From an uncultured Paludibaculum sp. (lineage in GTDB: Bacteria; Acidobacteriota; Terriglobia; Bryobacterales; Bryobacteraceae), in the NCBI RefSeq assembly GCF_963665245.1, contig NZ_OY762268.1, positions 1,054,001 to 1,118,000 of the forward strand: DNA of 64,000 nucleotides. The letters are read 5' to 3'. How positions within the stretch are numbered: the stretch's first letter is position 1; each line of letters begins with the position of its first letter. This document shows positions 45,022 to 54,506 of the stretch, piece by piece. The notes beneath the pieces were generated by a model, which saw only the letters and a list, made by a program, of their open reading frames with translations, was not told the origin of the DNA and ran no database searches. A program made the position numbers and the translations under genes.

Positions 45022-45849
45022 TTAGCCGGGATCCGCAGGCGGCAGGGCCGCTTTGGCAATCGCCTTCCGGATGGCGAGCTCGACAGGCGAGTAGGCTCCG
45101 TCATCCCGCTCCAATGCGAGTGGCCCGCGCGGGAGGAGCGGCGGCTGAGCGAGGAAGCGAGGGCGCGCGCCGCGATGGATCTGGGCGGCGTGAACCAGAA
45201 ATGGGTGACACAGGTACACCGTCCCGGCCTCTCCCGTTGCCAACGTTTCCGGACAATGGCCGGAACTCGCGAAACCATCGGCCGCCAAGTCCCGCAGCGT
45301 CATTCCCCGGGCCCCAGCCGGCGCCAGCGCCCGCGCGGTATCCAGATGAGATCCGATGCGAATCCGCGTCGGCGCATCGTCTTCACCAACGTCTGAAAAG
45401 AGGAACAGCATCAATAGCGCGCGTCCTTCGCTCATCACATTCGCGCGCCATTCCAGAAAGTCGGGGTTCTCGTACCCAAAACTGGCATCGATGTGCCAGC
45501 CAGTATCGCCGGGATCCTCGGGGGAAGGAAAGCGAACTGGGAACGTGCCCAGGGCATCGCGCGCGATCCATCGCCCTTCGCCTACCAGTTGGTCGAACGC
45601 ACCGTGCAACACCGCGGTATTGGCAGCTTCGCGGAAGGGCGGCTGGCCGTATTGGCCCAGACGGATCACTGGTCGGGTCCAGGTCGAAGGATCATCGGGA
45701 GCGCACCCAGTGTCGCGCCATAGGATGGCTCTCGCCTCGCTGGCCGATTGCTTCGAAAACGCCCTCTCGATGCGAACGAACCCATCGTCGATGAAGGACA
45801 CTATTTCCTCGGCGCTCAACGCCAACGGCCCGCTCAGATCGCTGCTCAT
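45022..45849 (-). CDS. Phytanoyl-CoA dioxygenase (PhyH)-like protein
   Basis: About 275 residues from ATG 45849. It resembles the PhyH family of Fe(II)/2-oxoglutarate-dependent oxygenases: IVSFIDDGFVRIERAFS near the N-terminus, a metal-binding His-x-Asp at WHIDASFG (~119-121), and a distal His around VYLCHPFLVHAAQIHRGA with Arg (RGARPRF) for 2-oxoglutarate. These enzymes hydroxylate diverse substrates; some act in antibiotic or siderophore biosynthesis. No pathway neighbours are evident. Confidence 0.82.
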   Translation of the reverse strand: MSSDLSGPLALSAEEIVSFIDDGFVRIERAFSKQSASEARAILWRDTGCAPDDPSTWTRPVIRLGQYGQPPFREAANTAVLHGAFDQLVGEGRWIARDALGTFPVRFPSPEDPGDTGWHIDASFGYENPDFLEWRANVMSEGRALLMLFLFSDVGEDDAPTRIRIGSHLDTARALAPAGARGMTLRDLAADGFASSGHCPETLATGEAGTVYLCHPFLVHAAQIHRGARPRFLAQPPLLPRGPLALERDDGAYSPVELAIRKAIAKAALPPADPG

Positions 45850-46067
45850 AGAGAGTATTTTCCACAAAGTCACTACAGGCTCGCGAGTTCATCGCAGGAA
45901 TTCTCTCGGAGGATCTGCGCCCGCCGTTGTGGCCGGATGGGCGTCCGGATTGCGCTGCTCCGCTCCCAACCGGCTTCGGATGGCCGGAAAGTACACGTCG
46001 ATACAATGCGCCCGGCGGCCACCCGCGTCAGCGGACGGCAGCCGGCTTTGCGTAACGGGCGGTTCCC

Positions 46068-46448
46068 TTACACGTCGCCGTGGAAATCATAGAAGACACG
46101 AATGAGGTTGCCATCCAGATCGGCAGCCAGGAACTCGTGCAACTTCCACGGTTTATCCTCCGGCTCGGAAACAATCTTCGCTTCCGCGGCTTTCCATTCC
46201 GCGAAGAGACTGTCCACCTCAGCCTTGCTGTCGAGATTGAGCCAGAAAAGGACGGGGCCCACGTTGCCGAGGGAGTCTCGGAAAGAGCGATTGGTGAGAA
46301 ACAGTCGGCAATGGCCTCTTGAGATGCCGGCAATGCCGCCCTGGTCGTCGCCCCAATCCAGCGTGAAGCCGAGCGTCCTGACATAGTAAGCCGCGGCTCG
46401 ATCGACGTGGGCCGCGGGGATCTCCGGGACAGCAGCAGGGAACGTCAT
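46068..46448 (-). CDS. VOC-family bleomycin resistance/glyoxalase-like protein
   Basis: 126-residue single VOC domain: VPEIPAAHVDRAAAYYVRTL, FTLDWGDDQGGIAGISRGHC, RLFLTNRSFRDSLGNVG, VDSLFAEWKAAEAKIV and LAADLDGNLIRVFYDF. It resembles bleomycin-binding and glyoxalase-like proteins that work as dimers. The Glu/His metal ligands of true glyoxalase I are not all evident, so a binding role is likely. It stands alone; a 248-bp spacer to the DUF1593 gene shows nothing else. Confidence 0.82.
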   Translation of the reverse strand: MTFPAAVPEIPAAHVDRAAAYYVRTLGFTLDWGDDQGGIAGISRGHCRLFLTNRSFRDSLGNVGPVLFWLNLDSKAEVDSLFAEWKAAEAKIVSEPEDKPWKLHEFLAADLDGNLIRVFYDFHGDV

Positions 46449-46696
46449 GCGGCCGATCGTAGCACGGGCACACGGCTTGAGCGGCCGGGAACAGGAGGAG
46501 TCGAGCTAGGGCCACGAGCTTCCCAGGATCGGTCGTGACGAGCGGCACAGGGCGGCGCAACACCTCAACGCCAGCACGGCTCGCAGACGACACGGTAGCC
46601 GCGGAACTGGGGGGCTGCACATCCGGACACGCGGACGGCCACGGGGCCGCTGATCAGAATGAGGGCGCGGCGCCAGCCCGAAACCCGGACCCCGGT

Positions 46697-48070
46697 TCAC
46701 TCCTTGGGCGCCTGGCAGCGGACCATGCGGGCGGCGAAGTCGCGGAGGAACTCCTCGCGCCAGCGGTTGACGGTTCTCGCGCCTTGTTCGCCCCCTTCGC
46801 GCCATTGCGGATTGGGGTCGTCAGTCCACCAGTTCGGATAGTCCGGAGACGGGGCCAGGTCGCCCAAAGGGAATGCGGAAGTGAAGCCGCCGGTCTGGCC
46901 ATTCAGACCAGGGTGGTCGCTTTCGATCCGATAGGACCACTTCTTGACCAGCTTCGGCGAGAACAGAAAACGCCATTCTCCACGCCCGGCAGGGAAGCCC
47001 GGGAACTCCTGGTTGTCCACCAGCAGCCGTGCGGTGGTGTTCGGCGGAGCGGCTCCCTCGGGATGGTAGACGATCTCGATGATGGAATACACTTCGACGG
47101 TGTCGGCTTCGCCCGGCGGCCGGTGAAAGGTGTAGCGCGGCCGCTGCCAGGCGCGCACGAAGCGCCCGCCCCAGGATGGAGCCGCGGGGTTCTCCGGTGT
47201 CGCGCCGAATAGGTAAGTCAGCGAAGGGGTGTCGCCCATCTTGACGGCGGGGTTGATGGTCGCGAAGTAATCGCCCAGCGCTCCGTGGCCCTGGATGTGC
47301 GCGGCAACGAAGGCGCGATTGCCCAGGTCGCCCGTCTGGTTGCCGCCCAGGAAGAAGCCGGAGTACGTCGAGTTTGCCTCGATGATCCAGAGGTCCTTGT
47401 GCTCGCGGGCGATGTAGTCGTAGGCGGTCGTGGACCACTTCTTGTTCGGTCCACCGATGAAGTAGACGCGCAGCTTCGTCTTGATGGAGGGATCGTCGTG
47501 AAGCGCCTGGGCGAGGTCGTCAATGCCGCCCCACACCAGCAGCCAGAGCGGTCGCGGATCGCGGCGGTGCGCGCACTGGATGATCCAGTCGGAGCCATCC
47601 GTGCGCTGGCCCCAGCCGAGCAGGCCGGCCGGATCGGAGCCACCCTGTTTCGTGATCTGGCGCAATTGATCCGGCGTGGGATAGGCGTCTGAATAGGAGC
47701 GCAAGTTCGGGTAGTCCTTGGCGTAAAGGTCGATGATCTTGAGGAGGTGCTGCTTTCGGTTGCGCGCGGCCCCATACGGGGACGCGAGCAGCCCCTCCAA
47801 CTCGATGCGATCGGAGTTGACGAGTAAATGAACCAAAGACTGGAAATCATCGTAGTCCGTGCCGCCGATATCCGTGGACACGACCACCCTGGGCTGGGGA
47901 TCGTTGGGGGCCGCCGGGAGGACCGCCGCAGTCACGGCCGCGAGAAGCACAGAGAGTATCGGACCGGATCTCAGGAATCGGGCGGCTCTCTGTGGGGCGA
48001 GCGGCGCCGCGTGGGGATCATGAACGAAGTTCTGCGATCGCCGGTCATGCGGTAGGGGCGGATCGACCAT
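46697..48070 (-). CDS. DUF1593 nucleoside-hydrolase-like secreted protein
   Basis: About 457 residues. The core matches DUF1593: RVVVSTDIGGTDYDDFQSLV (Asp-rich, like the metal-binding motif of nucleoside hydrolases), ELEGLLASPYG, PLWLLVWGGIDDLAQAL, RVYFIGGPNKKW and a C-terminal beta domain (TFHRPPGEADTVEV, followed by PLGDLAPSPDYPNWWTDDPN). A hydrophobic signal peptide (ILSVLLAAVTAAVLPAAP) ends near codon 60, so the ATG at 48070, or a non-ATG start even closer to it, is preferred over a GTG at 48148. Likely hydrolyses a glycoside or nucleoside outside the cytoplasm. Substrate unknown. Confidence 0.72.
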   Translation of the reverse strand: MVDPPLPHDRRSQNFVHDPHAAPLAPQRAARFLRSGPILSVLLAAVTAAVLPAAPNDPQPRVVVSTDIGGTDYDDFQSLVHLLVNSDRIELEGLLASPYGAARNRKQHLLKIIDLYAKDYPNLRSYSDAYPTPDQLRQITKQGGSDPAGLLGWGQRTDGSDWIIQCAHRRDPRPLWLLVWGGIDDLAQALHDDPSIKTKLRVYFIGGPNKKWSTTAYDYIAREHKDLWIIEANSTYSGFFLGGNQTGDLGNRAFVAAHIQGHGALGDYFATINPAVKMGDTPSLTYLFGATPENPAAPSWGGRFVRAWQRPRYTFHRPPGEADTVEVYSIIEIVYHPEGAAPPNTTARLLVDNQEFPGFPAGRGEWRFLFSPKLVKKWSYRIESDHPGLNGQTGGFTSAFPLGDLAPSPDYPNWWTDDPNPQWREGGEQGARTVNRWREEFLRDFAARMVRCQAPKE

Positions 48071-48301
48071 TTGGACAAAAGAGGTGTCCGTCGTCTGGCC
48101 TCGGAGGGGGCGCACGCACAACGTCCGGAGCAAGTCCCGAAATTTCACGGTCCGATGGTATCGCAGTTGGGATCAGGTAGCGCCGGACCCGGGGCGCGGT
48201 TGCGGCGCCCAATGGCATTCCTCGGTGGCTATGCCGTGTGCTTTCGGCAATGCTGTATGGCAGCGGCCTGGACTATTGGGCGAGGAGAGACCTATCGTAG
48301 A

Positions 48302-48745
48302 TCAAGCCACGCGCACGACGTAAAGCCCCTGCTCTCGGAACCGAAAAGAAGGATCGACTATCACTGTCAATGCGATCTCTTCACGCACCGCCGGTGGGGT
48401 CATGAAGTCTCCATCCCACACCCCATACAGCTCTACCGTCTGCTCGCCAGTTGCTTGCAGGAGGTTAACCAGCGCCTCTCGGTTGTAGCGGTCACTGGCT
48501 TCCTGTTCAGGGTCATGCTCGCCGTCATCAAACCACGGCCAATCTCCGTTCTGGAACATGACATGCGGAAAATCGCACCCGCACCCCGATGTCGAGCCGA
48601 TGTACCGCACTTCTGGTTTGCTGAAGTGTACGGCAATGGGGCTCTCACGCTCGGTCAACGCCTCGACGGATAGGCCGGGAACATCGTTGCGCCACTCCTT
48701 TTGCGGGATCGGCATTGAGGTCCCGGCGTAAAGCACGAAACACAT
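48302..48745 (-). CDS. Conserved hypothetical protein
   Basis: 147 residues, no signal peptide or transmembrane segment. It has a Cys cluster (IGSTSGCGCDFPHVMF), an acidic and aromatic stretch (WPWFDDGEHDPEQE), and a C-terminal VELYGVWDGDF followed by beta-strands. The composition and start (MCFVLYAGTS) look like a genuine soluble protein. I do not recognise a family. It is separated by ~150 bp from the DUF1593 gene on the same strand. Confidence 0.6.
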   Translation of the reverse strand: MCFVLYAGTSMPIPQKEWRNDVPGLSVEALTERESPIAVHFSKPEVRYIGSTSGCGCDFPHVMFQNGDWPWFDDGEHDPEQEASDRYNREALVNLLQATGEQTVELYGVWDGDFMTPPAVREEIALTVIVDPSFRFREQGLYVVRVA

Positions 48746-49020
48746 TATGTCCTCCAGTCAATCCTACACGTACGTAGCTGTTGATCGCCCGGCTTCCGAA
48801 CCGGCCCCACTTGGACTGCCGCCATCTGCGGAGCACCTCGCATTGTGACGAGGCAGGAGCCCAACCGGACCGGCCGTTCCCGCAGAGATCGCCTGTCAAA
48901 GGCAGCCCTCGCCGAACCCACTTCACCCTGGACGCATCTAGACCTCTTGCTGCCTAAATCCAGTGTCGCTCGGGCCCCAGCAACTCCCACCGCGGATGCC
49001 ATGGCTTACACTCAAACTAC

Positions 49021-49917
49021 ATGCTCAACCGGGGCTATGCCTACACCACAATCATCGGCAGCAAATACCCTGGACAAACCCTGCTCTCCCACTTGGCAAG
49101 CCTTTACCCCCACTCAACCCCACAAGCCTGGCAACAAAAACTGAACAACGGCGAAGTCACGCTCAACGGCGTCACCGCCACCGGAAGCGAATCGGTTACT
49201 TCAGGCCAAACCCTTGTCTGGAACCGCCCACCCTGGATCGAACCAGACGCCCCTCAGCACTTCGAAATCCTGTTTGAAGACACCCATCTGTTGGCCGTCA
49301 ACAAACCCAGCGGGCTGCCCACCCTCCCCGGCGGCGGCTTCCTGGAAAACACCCTCCTGCGCTTGGTGCAGAAGCAGACCCCCAACGCAAGCCCTGTCCA
49401 CCGGTTGGGCCGAGCCACCACCGGTATCGTCCTCTTCGCCAAAACACCACGGGCGGCCTCCAATCTATTCGCAAACTGGAACACACCCAAAGTTCAGAAA
49501 GTCTACCGGGCGCTGGCTCAAAACATTGCACAGCGCGACGCCTACGAAATTCTCACACCCATCGGCCTCGTACCGCACCCGCGCCTCGGTTCCGTGTGGG
49601 CCGCCAACCCAAGTGGCAAACCGTCAAAGTCATTGGCTAAGGTGATCGCACGCACCACCAGCACCACAACATTTGAGGTATGCCTACATTCGGGCCGCCC
49701 GCATCAGATCAGAATCCATCTGGCCTCCATCGGCCATCCCCTGGTAGGCGATCCTTTGTACGGCGTAACCGGCCAACCTCTTGAAGATCTCCCCGGGCTC
49801 CCCGGCGATGGAGGATATTTCCTGCACGCCCAGTTTCTGAAGTTCCACCACCCCATCACCGGAGAACCAATCCATCTTGAGGCTGCTTTGCCGTCCGGAT
49901 TCTCATCGCATCAGTAG
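49021..49917 (+). CDS. RluA-family pseudouridine synthase-like protein, catalytic Asp replaced by Gly
   Basis: 298 residues. An N-terminal S4-like domain (TLLSHLASLYPHSTPQAWQQ, GEVTLNGVTATG) precedes an RluA-like catalytic domain: DTHLLAVNKPSGLPTLPG, SPVHRLGRATTGIVLFAK, YRALAQNI, VCLHSGRPHQIRIHLASIGH and PLVGDPLYG. In active members the segment reads HRLDxxTSG with Asp as catalytic residue; here the codon is GGC (Gly), one base from GAC. Codon use differs from neighbours, with more CAA, AAA and AAC. It may be an inactive paralogue or a subfamily with a Gly variant. It is not clearly in an operon; DUF2200 follows 200 bp later. Confidence 0.8.
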   Translation: MLNRGYAYTTIIGSKYPGQTLLSHLASLYPHSTPQAWQQKLNNGEVTLNGVTATGSESVTSGQTLVWNRPPWIEPDAPQHFEILFEDTHLLAVNKPSGLPTLPGGGFLENTLLRLVQKQTPNASPVHRLGRATTGIVLFAKTPRAASNLFANWNTPKVQKVYRALAQNIAQRDAYEILTPIGLVPHPRLGSVWAANPSGKPSKSLAKVIARTTSTTTFEVCLHSGRPHQIRIHLASIGHPLVGDPLYGVTGQPLEDLPGLPGDGGYFLHAQFLKFHHPITGEPIHLEAALPSGFSSHQ

Positions 49918-50116
49918 GTTCATCGCCAGTCGCCTCATGTCCGCCCAACTTTCGAGTTGAGCCTCACTCGACCGGAGGGTGAGTTCATGGATGACCGCGA
50001 TCAACTGGCACGGATCGCGGCCACAGTCGTAGAAATCGAAGCGGTCGCGAGTCAGGCGGGCCCCGGCTCGCATTGTGAACGAAAACGCTATGCTTTGAAG
50101 AGCAGAAGGGCCCAGC

Positions 50117-50467
50117 ATGGACAACACCAGAGTCTACAGAATGCCGTTCGCGAGCGTATACCCGCACTACGTCGCCAAAGCCGAAAGGAAAGGGCGTACG
50201 AAGCAGGAACTCCATACCGTCATCCACTGGCTCACGGGCTACGACGAAAAGACGCTGCAGCAGCAGATCGAGAAGCGCGTCGACTACGAGACCTTCTTCG
50301 CCCAGGCGCCGCAAATCAACCCCAACATCTCCAAGATCACCGGTGTCATCTGCGGCTACCGCGTCGAGGAGATTGAGGACAAGCTCATGCAGAAGGTGCG
50401 TTACCTCGACAAGCTCGTGGATGAGTTGGCCAAAGGCAGGGCCATGGACAAAATCCTGAGGAAGTGA
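50117..50467 (+). CDS. DUF2200 protein
   Basis: 116 residues matching the DUF2200 family: RVYRMPFASVYPHYVAKAER, HTVIHWLTGYDE, YETFFAQAPQINPNISKITG and CGYRVEEIEDKLMQKVRYLD. Soluble, largely helical. Structures of this family exist but no function is assigned. The ATG lies after GAAGGGCCCAGC, a weak ribosome binding site. It is followed after ~25 bp by the DUF3626 gene on the same strand. Confidence 0.88.
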   Translation: MDNTRVYRMPFASVYPHYVAKAERKGRTKQELHTVIHWLTGYDEKTLQQQIEKRVDYETFFAQAPQINPNISKITGVICGYRVEEIEDKLMQKVRYLDKLVDELAKGRAMDKILRK

Positions 50468-50491
50468 GCAGCAGCACAGAGCGCGGATTCC

Positions 50492-51610
50492 ATGCTTTCA
50501 GCCGCACAATCCGCAGCGCTGCGCCACGTGGAGTCGACTGCGGAGTCAGGCGAGGCGAGGGCGCTGGAGTCCATAGCTGGCATCTTCGAGCGCGCCGGCT
50601 ATGGAATAGAGACCTATCGCGAAGCAATTGAGTCGATCCGGCAACACGCTCGAATCGCGCTGCACTTCCACCCGGATCGCTTGGGTCCCAAGGCCGTCAC
50701 TGTGGCGGAGAGCCTCCTGAGCGAGGGTGTGTACCGGAATCAGTTCGAAACCGGACTGTCCAGCGGCAGTCCGACAGCGTATCAGGGAGGCGAGAGGGAT
50801 CTCTGGGAACGCTCGTTGTTCGGAGGCGCCTACCACGCCGAAGGCGTCTTGCCGTCAGAGCGCCCCAAATACGGATCACTCGAACTCGTGCGCTATCCTG
50901 ACGGGCCGGCGCCCCGTTTCGGCTCGTGTTACTTCGTACTCCGCGATGTGGGCGCCCGCACCTCGATCACCTTCATGGGCAGCGAGCATCCGCAAGCCGG
51001 CGATCGCGTAGGTACCCTCGCAAGACCCCATGGCGCCCTCGCGGCACTGCTTTCCGAGATCGAGAACGGCGGCATGGCGACGCCGGATTGGCCCCCGTTT
51101 CGCACGCCCACTCTGGGCATGCCCGGAATCACAGTGGGCCGCTTCTGCGATCTCGCCCGGAGCCTGCGCGATCCCAGGCCGAGTCCCTCGCAGGGCCAAC
51201 CTGGGCGTTTGCTGGACACAGGTGTGGAGGCCCAGGTCCACGGCCCCATCGTCTTGAACCGGGATGTCGAACTCCTGGTAGCCGACCCGGCTTTCGCGGC
51301 ATCGCCCACCGGCCAAGTGTTGCAAGCCCTCGCGCAGAAGTATGGGTTCGAATTGATGTGGCACTGCGGCTTCCGGCTCCCAGTTGTCGATGTACCGGAC
51401 GACTTCCGAGGACCCGCAATGCCGAAGTTTGCGCAGCGCGTCGCCGGCGCGGCGGATGTCCTGGACGCCGCGGTGATCGGGCAGGCCGCGGCTTCGCTAT
51501 ACCGCGACCCCGCGCAGTGGAGCGAGTGGGGTGACTACTGGGAGATCGTCCGGCTCTTCCGGCAGATCTGGCACGTGCTGGTGCACTTCGGGCACCGGTA
51601 TGAACCGTGA
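50492..51610 (+). CDS. DUF3626 protein
   Basis: 372 residues of the DUF3626 family: IALHFHPDRLGPKAVTVAES, LLSEGVYRNQFETGLSSGSP, TAYQGGERDLWERSLFGGAY, CYFVLRDVGARTSITFMGS and EIVRLFRQIWHVLVHFGHRY. The conserved HFHPDR and GGERDxWE segments suggest an enzyme, but the reaction is unknown. No signal peptide. It is probably co-transcribed with DUF2200. Confidence 0.85.
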   Translation: MLSAAQSAALRHVESTAESGEARALESIAGIFERAGYGIETYREAIESIRQHARIALHFHPDRLGPKAVTVAESLLSEGVYRNQFETGLSSGSPTAYQGGERDLWERSLFGGAYHAEGVLPSERPKYGSLELVRYPDGPAPRFGSCYFVLRDVGARTSITFMGSEHPQAGDRVGTLARPHGALAALLSEIENGGMATPDWPPFRTPTLGMPGITVGRFCDLARSLRDPRPSPSQGQPGRLLDTGVEAQVHGPIVLNRDVELLVADPAFAASPTGQVLQALAQKYGFELMWHCGFRLPVVDVPDDFRGPAMPKFAQRVAGAADVLDAAVIGQAAASLYRDPAQWSEWGDYWEIVRLFRQIWHVLVHFGHRYEP

Positions 51611-52082
51611 ATCCGCAGTCGGCCGCCCAGACAGGACAACCGACTTCGGCGCCCCGCGCGACCCGGCAGAAGACGGTCCATCCATGTTCACTCCGATCCT
51701 GGACGGGTCAGTGGCGAACGTGACGATGGACCGGAAGCTCCAAACCCGCCCACGTGGTCGTGTACTGCCCAATTTGCGGAAGTGGTCTCTGGACCTCCTC
51801 TAGGATCGTCGGCGATCCAATGGAAGAACGCCACCGGCGCCGCGGCACCTCCACGGAGTCAACCATAGTCCCCTGGGCCGCCAAGGCGCATGGAGCCGCA
51901 TCACGAACCACGACCGTGAGGGAGTGGTCCTCCGCCGCGTAGCGAACCGCGCACGTCAGTAAGCGGGCACCGGTTCCGAGCGCGTCTCCAACGGGAGCTA
52001 CGCCTAAAAGAGATAAGCGATCCCCAACTTCCGGGCTGCTCGTCTGACCAGCGCCCATCCGCCGGAGGGTACGCCCCGTGAT
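51611..52082. other. Intergenic stretch without recognisable gene
   Basis: About 470 bp. One short frame on the + strand at 51754 reads VVYCPICGSGLW with a CPxCG knuckle and then loses any protein-like character. It could be a degraded zinc-knuckle gene. Nothing else seen. Confidence 0.4.
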
Positions 52083-53438
52083 TCAGCGCCTGTCGAGCGG
52101 CGGGTACATCGCAGGCGGGCGATTGAGAGCAACCTGCACGACATCGGTCCAGGACACGTACTCGGGACGCTGACCGTCAGCGACGTAGACCAGCATGCCG
52201 GCATTCCCCTGACCGAGGTCGCCAGCGCAGTCGAGTTGCAGTTCCTGGCCACTTCGCAGCGTCACCCTGGCGCACTGGGCGCCCCGCTCTTCGGCTCCGG
52301 AGCGCACGATCGAGGCTATCAGACCGAAGGGGATCGTATAGTCCACACCCCTGGATGGGGCGTCGAGCGTCTCCGTGAACTCGCTCTCGTCGAGATCGTA
52401 GACCAACCGGCCCGTAAGGTGGCGGCCGTCGCGCGTGGTGATGGTGCCCGTGAGCGGGCCTCCCGGCGGGAAGTCGCCGTAGGCGGGGCCGCTGCCATCG
52501 GGAGTAAACTCGACGCGCTCGAAGCCGCCCCAGGAGACGAGCACTCGACCGTAGCGAAGGTCGTCAACGTAGACTCCGCGATTGCCTTGGCCGACGGCGC
52601 GGGTGCCAGAGAGCACCACCTCGCGGCCGTCGAGCAGCGTCACCAGAGAACTGTCGTCTGAGCGGCGCGCAATGGAGCGCATGGCCTCGAAACGCACGCT
52701 GCGCTCACCACCGGCGGTGTGGCCAGTGAGTTGGTCGGAGCCGACGCACTGCTCCCGGTCCCACTGGACAAAGCCGCTGAACTCCTCGCCCTGTCGCGTG
52801 CGCACCGTACCGTGCAGGCGGCCTACGGCGGCGCCGGACCGCGGGGCTGGGAGGAGTTCGATCGCACGAATTCGGAGACTATCGAGGTCGGCCACACCCC
52901 GCGCGCCGTCCCACACCCGCACGCCGTCGTCGAAGTCGCTGGCGGAGAAGCGGTCGAGATAGAACCCGGTCCCGCTCTTGAGAGTCACCCGCACGTCGCG
53001 GCCACTCGCCTCGATGCGCGCGATGTCGCCAAAGCGCGCCATGAAAAGCCGGGTGAGGTCGACAGGGCGCTCCCGGTGGGCGATCTCGAGCCCAAAAATT
53101 GCGATCGGGCGGCGCTCCTTGGGCCGCCGCTCCGGCGGTACAAGGGCGGCCCAGGGGTTCTCCTTCTTGGCGCCATTGAAGTAGTCGCCCCAGAACGCCT
53201 CCTCGCCGCGTCCCCAGCGCAGTCGCCCTTCGTACGTGACACCGTCAACGGTGGTGATGCGGCCATACAGGAAGCTCGGGTGGGCCTCCTCCGCTGCGCT
53301 CGCGGTTGGGGCGGTGGCCTCCGGCGATGTCGTCGTGGCGGGGTGGGCGTTCTGCTTCCGTGCCCAGTATCCGGCGCCAATGGCCAGAAGCGCGAGCACG
53401 GTGACGAACGCCCACCCGGCGGCACTGCCCCTCTTCAT
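52083..53438 (-). CDS. Hypothetical repeat protein with N-terminal membrane anchor
   Basis: 451 residues from ATG 53438, which has GGAGAG about 7 nt upstream. One transmembrane helix (WAFVTVLALLAIGAGYWA) is followed by a Thr/Ala/Pro-rich linker and several related beta modules that begin with T-x-x-G-x-x-Y/F-x-G-x-L/V (TTVDGVTYEGRLRW, VRTRQGEEFSGFVQWD, TTRDGRHLTGRLVYDLDE). These look like Lsm/SH3-like small barrels; KSGTGFYLDRF and RSGQELQLDCAGDLGQGNAG may be matching strands. Role unknown; probably a periplasmic or surface protein. Confidence 0.65.
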   Translation of the reverse strand: MKRGSAAGWAFVTVLALLAIGAGYWARKQNAHPATTTSPEATAPTASAAEEAHPSFLYGRITTVDGVTYEGRLRWGRGEEAFWGDYFNGAKKENPWAALVPPERRPKERRPIAIFGLEIAHRERPVDLTRLFMARFGDIARIEASGRDVRVTLKSGTGFYLDRFSASDFDDGVRVWDGARGVADLDSLRIRAIELLPAPRSGAAVGRLHGTVRTRQGEEFSGFVQWDREQCVGSDQLTGHTAGGERSVRFEAMRSIARRSDDSSLVTLLDGREVVLSGTRAVGQGNRGVYVDDLRYGRVLVSWGGFERVEFTPDGSGPAYGDFPPGGPLTGTITTRDGRHLTGRLVYDLDESEFTETLDAPSRGVDYTIPFGLIASIVRSGAEERGAQCARVTLRSGQELQLDCAGDLGQGNAGMLVYVADGQRPEYVSWTDVVQVALNRPPAMYPPLDRR

Positions 53439-54119
53439 GGTCGGCTCTCCGTGGAAGACACGAAACTCCAGCCGCGAAGGTCCCACCTGCGATAGCCCAT
53501 ATTCATCGCTCTGTCACCAGACGGCGCGATCCTAGCATCGCAATGTACTTTATCATTTCAAGTAGTCCACGAGCAAACCAGCGAGAGAAGCGGATAACGA
53601 TAACGAGTGGGCTTTTGCGGGCTGCCCGACGGAGAAGTTGTTCGAGGTCTTCACTCAAACCTTCATCGTCCTTCTCCAGCGCTAGCCAGTGGGGCTGAGA
53701 ATTCACAGGATTCAGTCTAGGCGCGGACCTTTCAATCCTGCCGCCAGGTGAGTCCCCTTCTCGCCCGCCGGGACTGGGGTGTCGTTGAATTCAAACGTCT
53801 TCTCGAAACGCAGGCCCACGTCCGTAATTCGATGACAAAGCATCGGTCTTCTCCAACACGGTGATTCGCCGGTCGTCGCCACAATGCCCGCGTTTCCCGT
53901 GAAGAGAGCAGCCTCGGCCCGAGCCTCTCCTGCAGGATCGCCCGATGTTCGGTCGGCTGGCTAATGCTTCAATGACGCCGGCCGAAGCACGGCTTGGGCG
54001 CACCTATTACCATCACGATGCGCCAGCTCACGAGTGGGGCATAAACCGCGAATCAGCCCCAGATTGCAGGACATCGTTATGGACGGCGAGAAGGATCATC
54101 CCATTCTGTTGGCGATTCG
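53439..54119. other. Long intergenic stretch, possible gene remnants
   Basis: About 680 bp with no convincing intact gene. On the minus strand a 67-codon frame at 53503-53706 (ending KYIAMLGSRRLVTER) has an amphipathic helix. A second frame, around 53733-53935, ends VGLRFEKTFEFNDTPVPAGE without a start. They may be remnants of one damaged gene. Base composition is slightly less GC-rich than around it. Confidence 0.35.
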
Positions 54120-54443
54120 CTATGCGTCGGACGAGCATGCCGCTTCGAAGAGGCCGCGGGTCAATGCCGTAATCTCTGGCATGACTTCGAACTGCTTCAT
54201 CGAAATATTTCGTATGCACGTGAGCCCTCCTATCTGTGCCAGCAAGGGACCGCTCAGGTATGCGTCCAGGGACGCCTGGCTGTCGAATAGGTAGATGCCG
54301 CCAGCCTCCTGAGCAGCGGGGTTTAGAAGCCAGATCTTCCACCTTAGTCCAGGGACGTCGAGAAAGGCAGGCGCGACAGAATCAGCCATCTTGCGATATT
54401 CCGCGACAGGGGCCTTGAGATTGAAATTGATCTGCAGAATCAT
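54120..54443 (-). CDS. YdhR-family monooxygenase-like protein
   Basis: 107 residues from ATG 54443. The family pattern is clear: MILQINFNLKAPVAEYRKMA, LRWKIWLLNPAAQEAGGIYL and LFDSQASLDAYL. YdhR/DUF4188 proteins are small dimeric ferredoxin-like folds, annotated as monooxygenases or heme-degrading-like proteins by similarity to ABM domains. It is the last gene of a unit with a methyltransferase and a vanadium haloperoxidase, suggesting action on an oxidised or halogenated aromatic; that part is inference. Confidence 0.8.
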   Translation of the reverse strand: MILQINFNLKAPVAEYRKMADSVAPAFLDVPGLRWKIWLLNPAAQEAGGIYLFDSQASLDAYLSGPLLAQIGGLTCIRNISMKQFEVMPEITALTRGLFEAACSSDA

Positions 54444-54506
54444 GTGAGATACGTCTCCTCGTAGGGGCCGGCGACATGCACTGCATGCCGCCGGCAAATG
54501 GTCTTC

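Noticed and set aside
51754..51942. Short + strand frame with a CPxCG knuckle
   Set aside because: Only the first ~15 residues look protein-like; no ribosome binding site.
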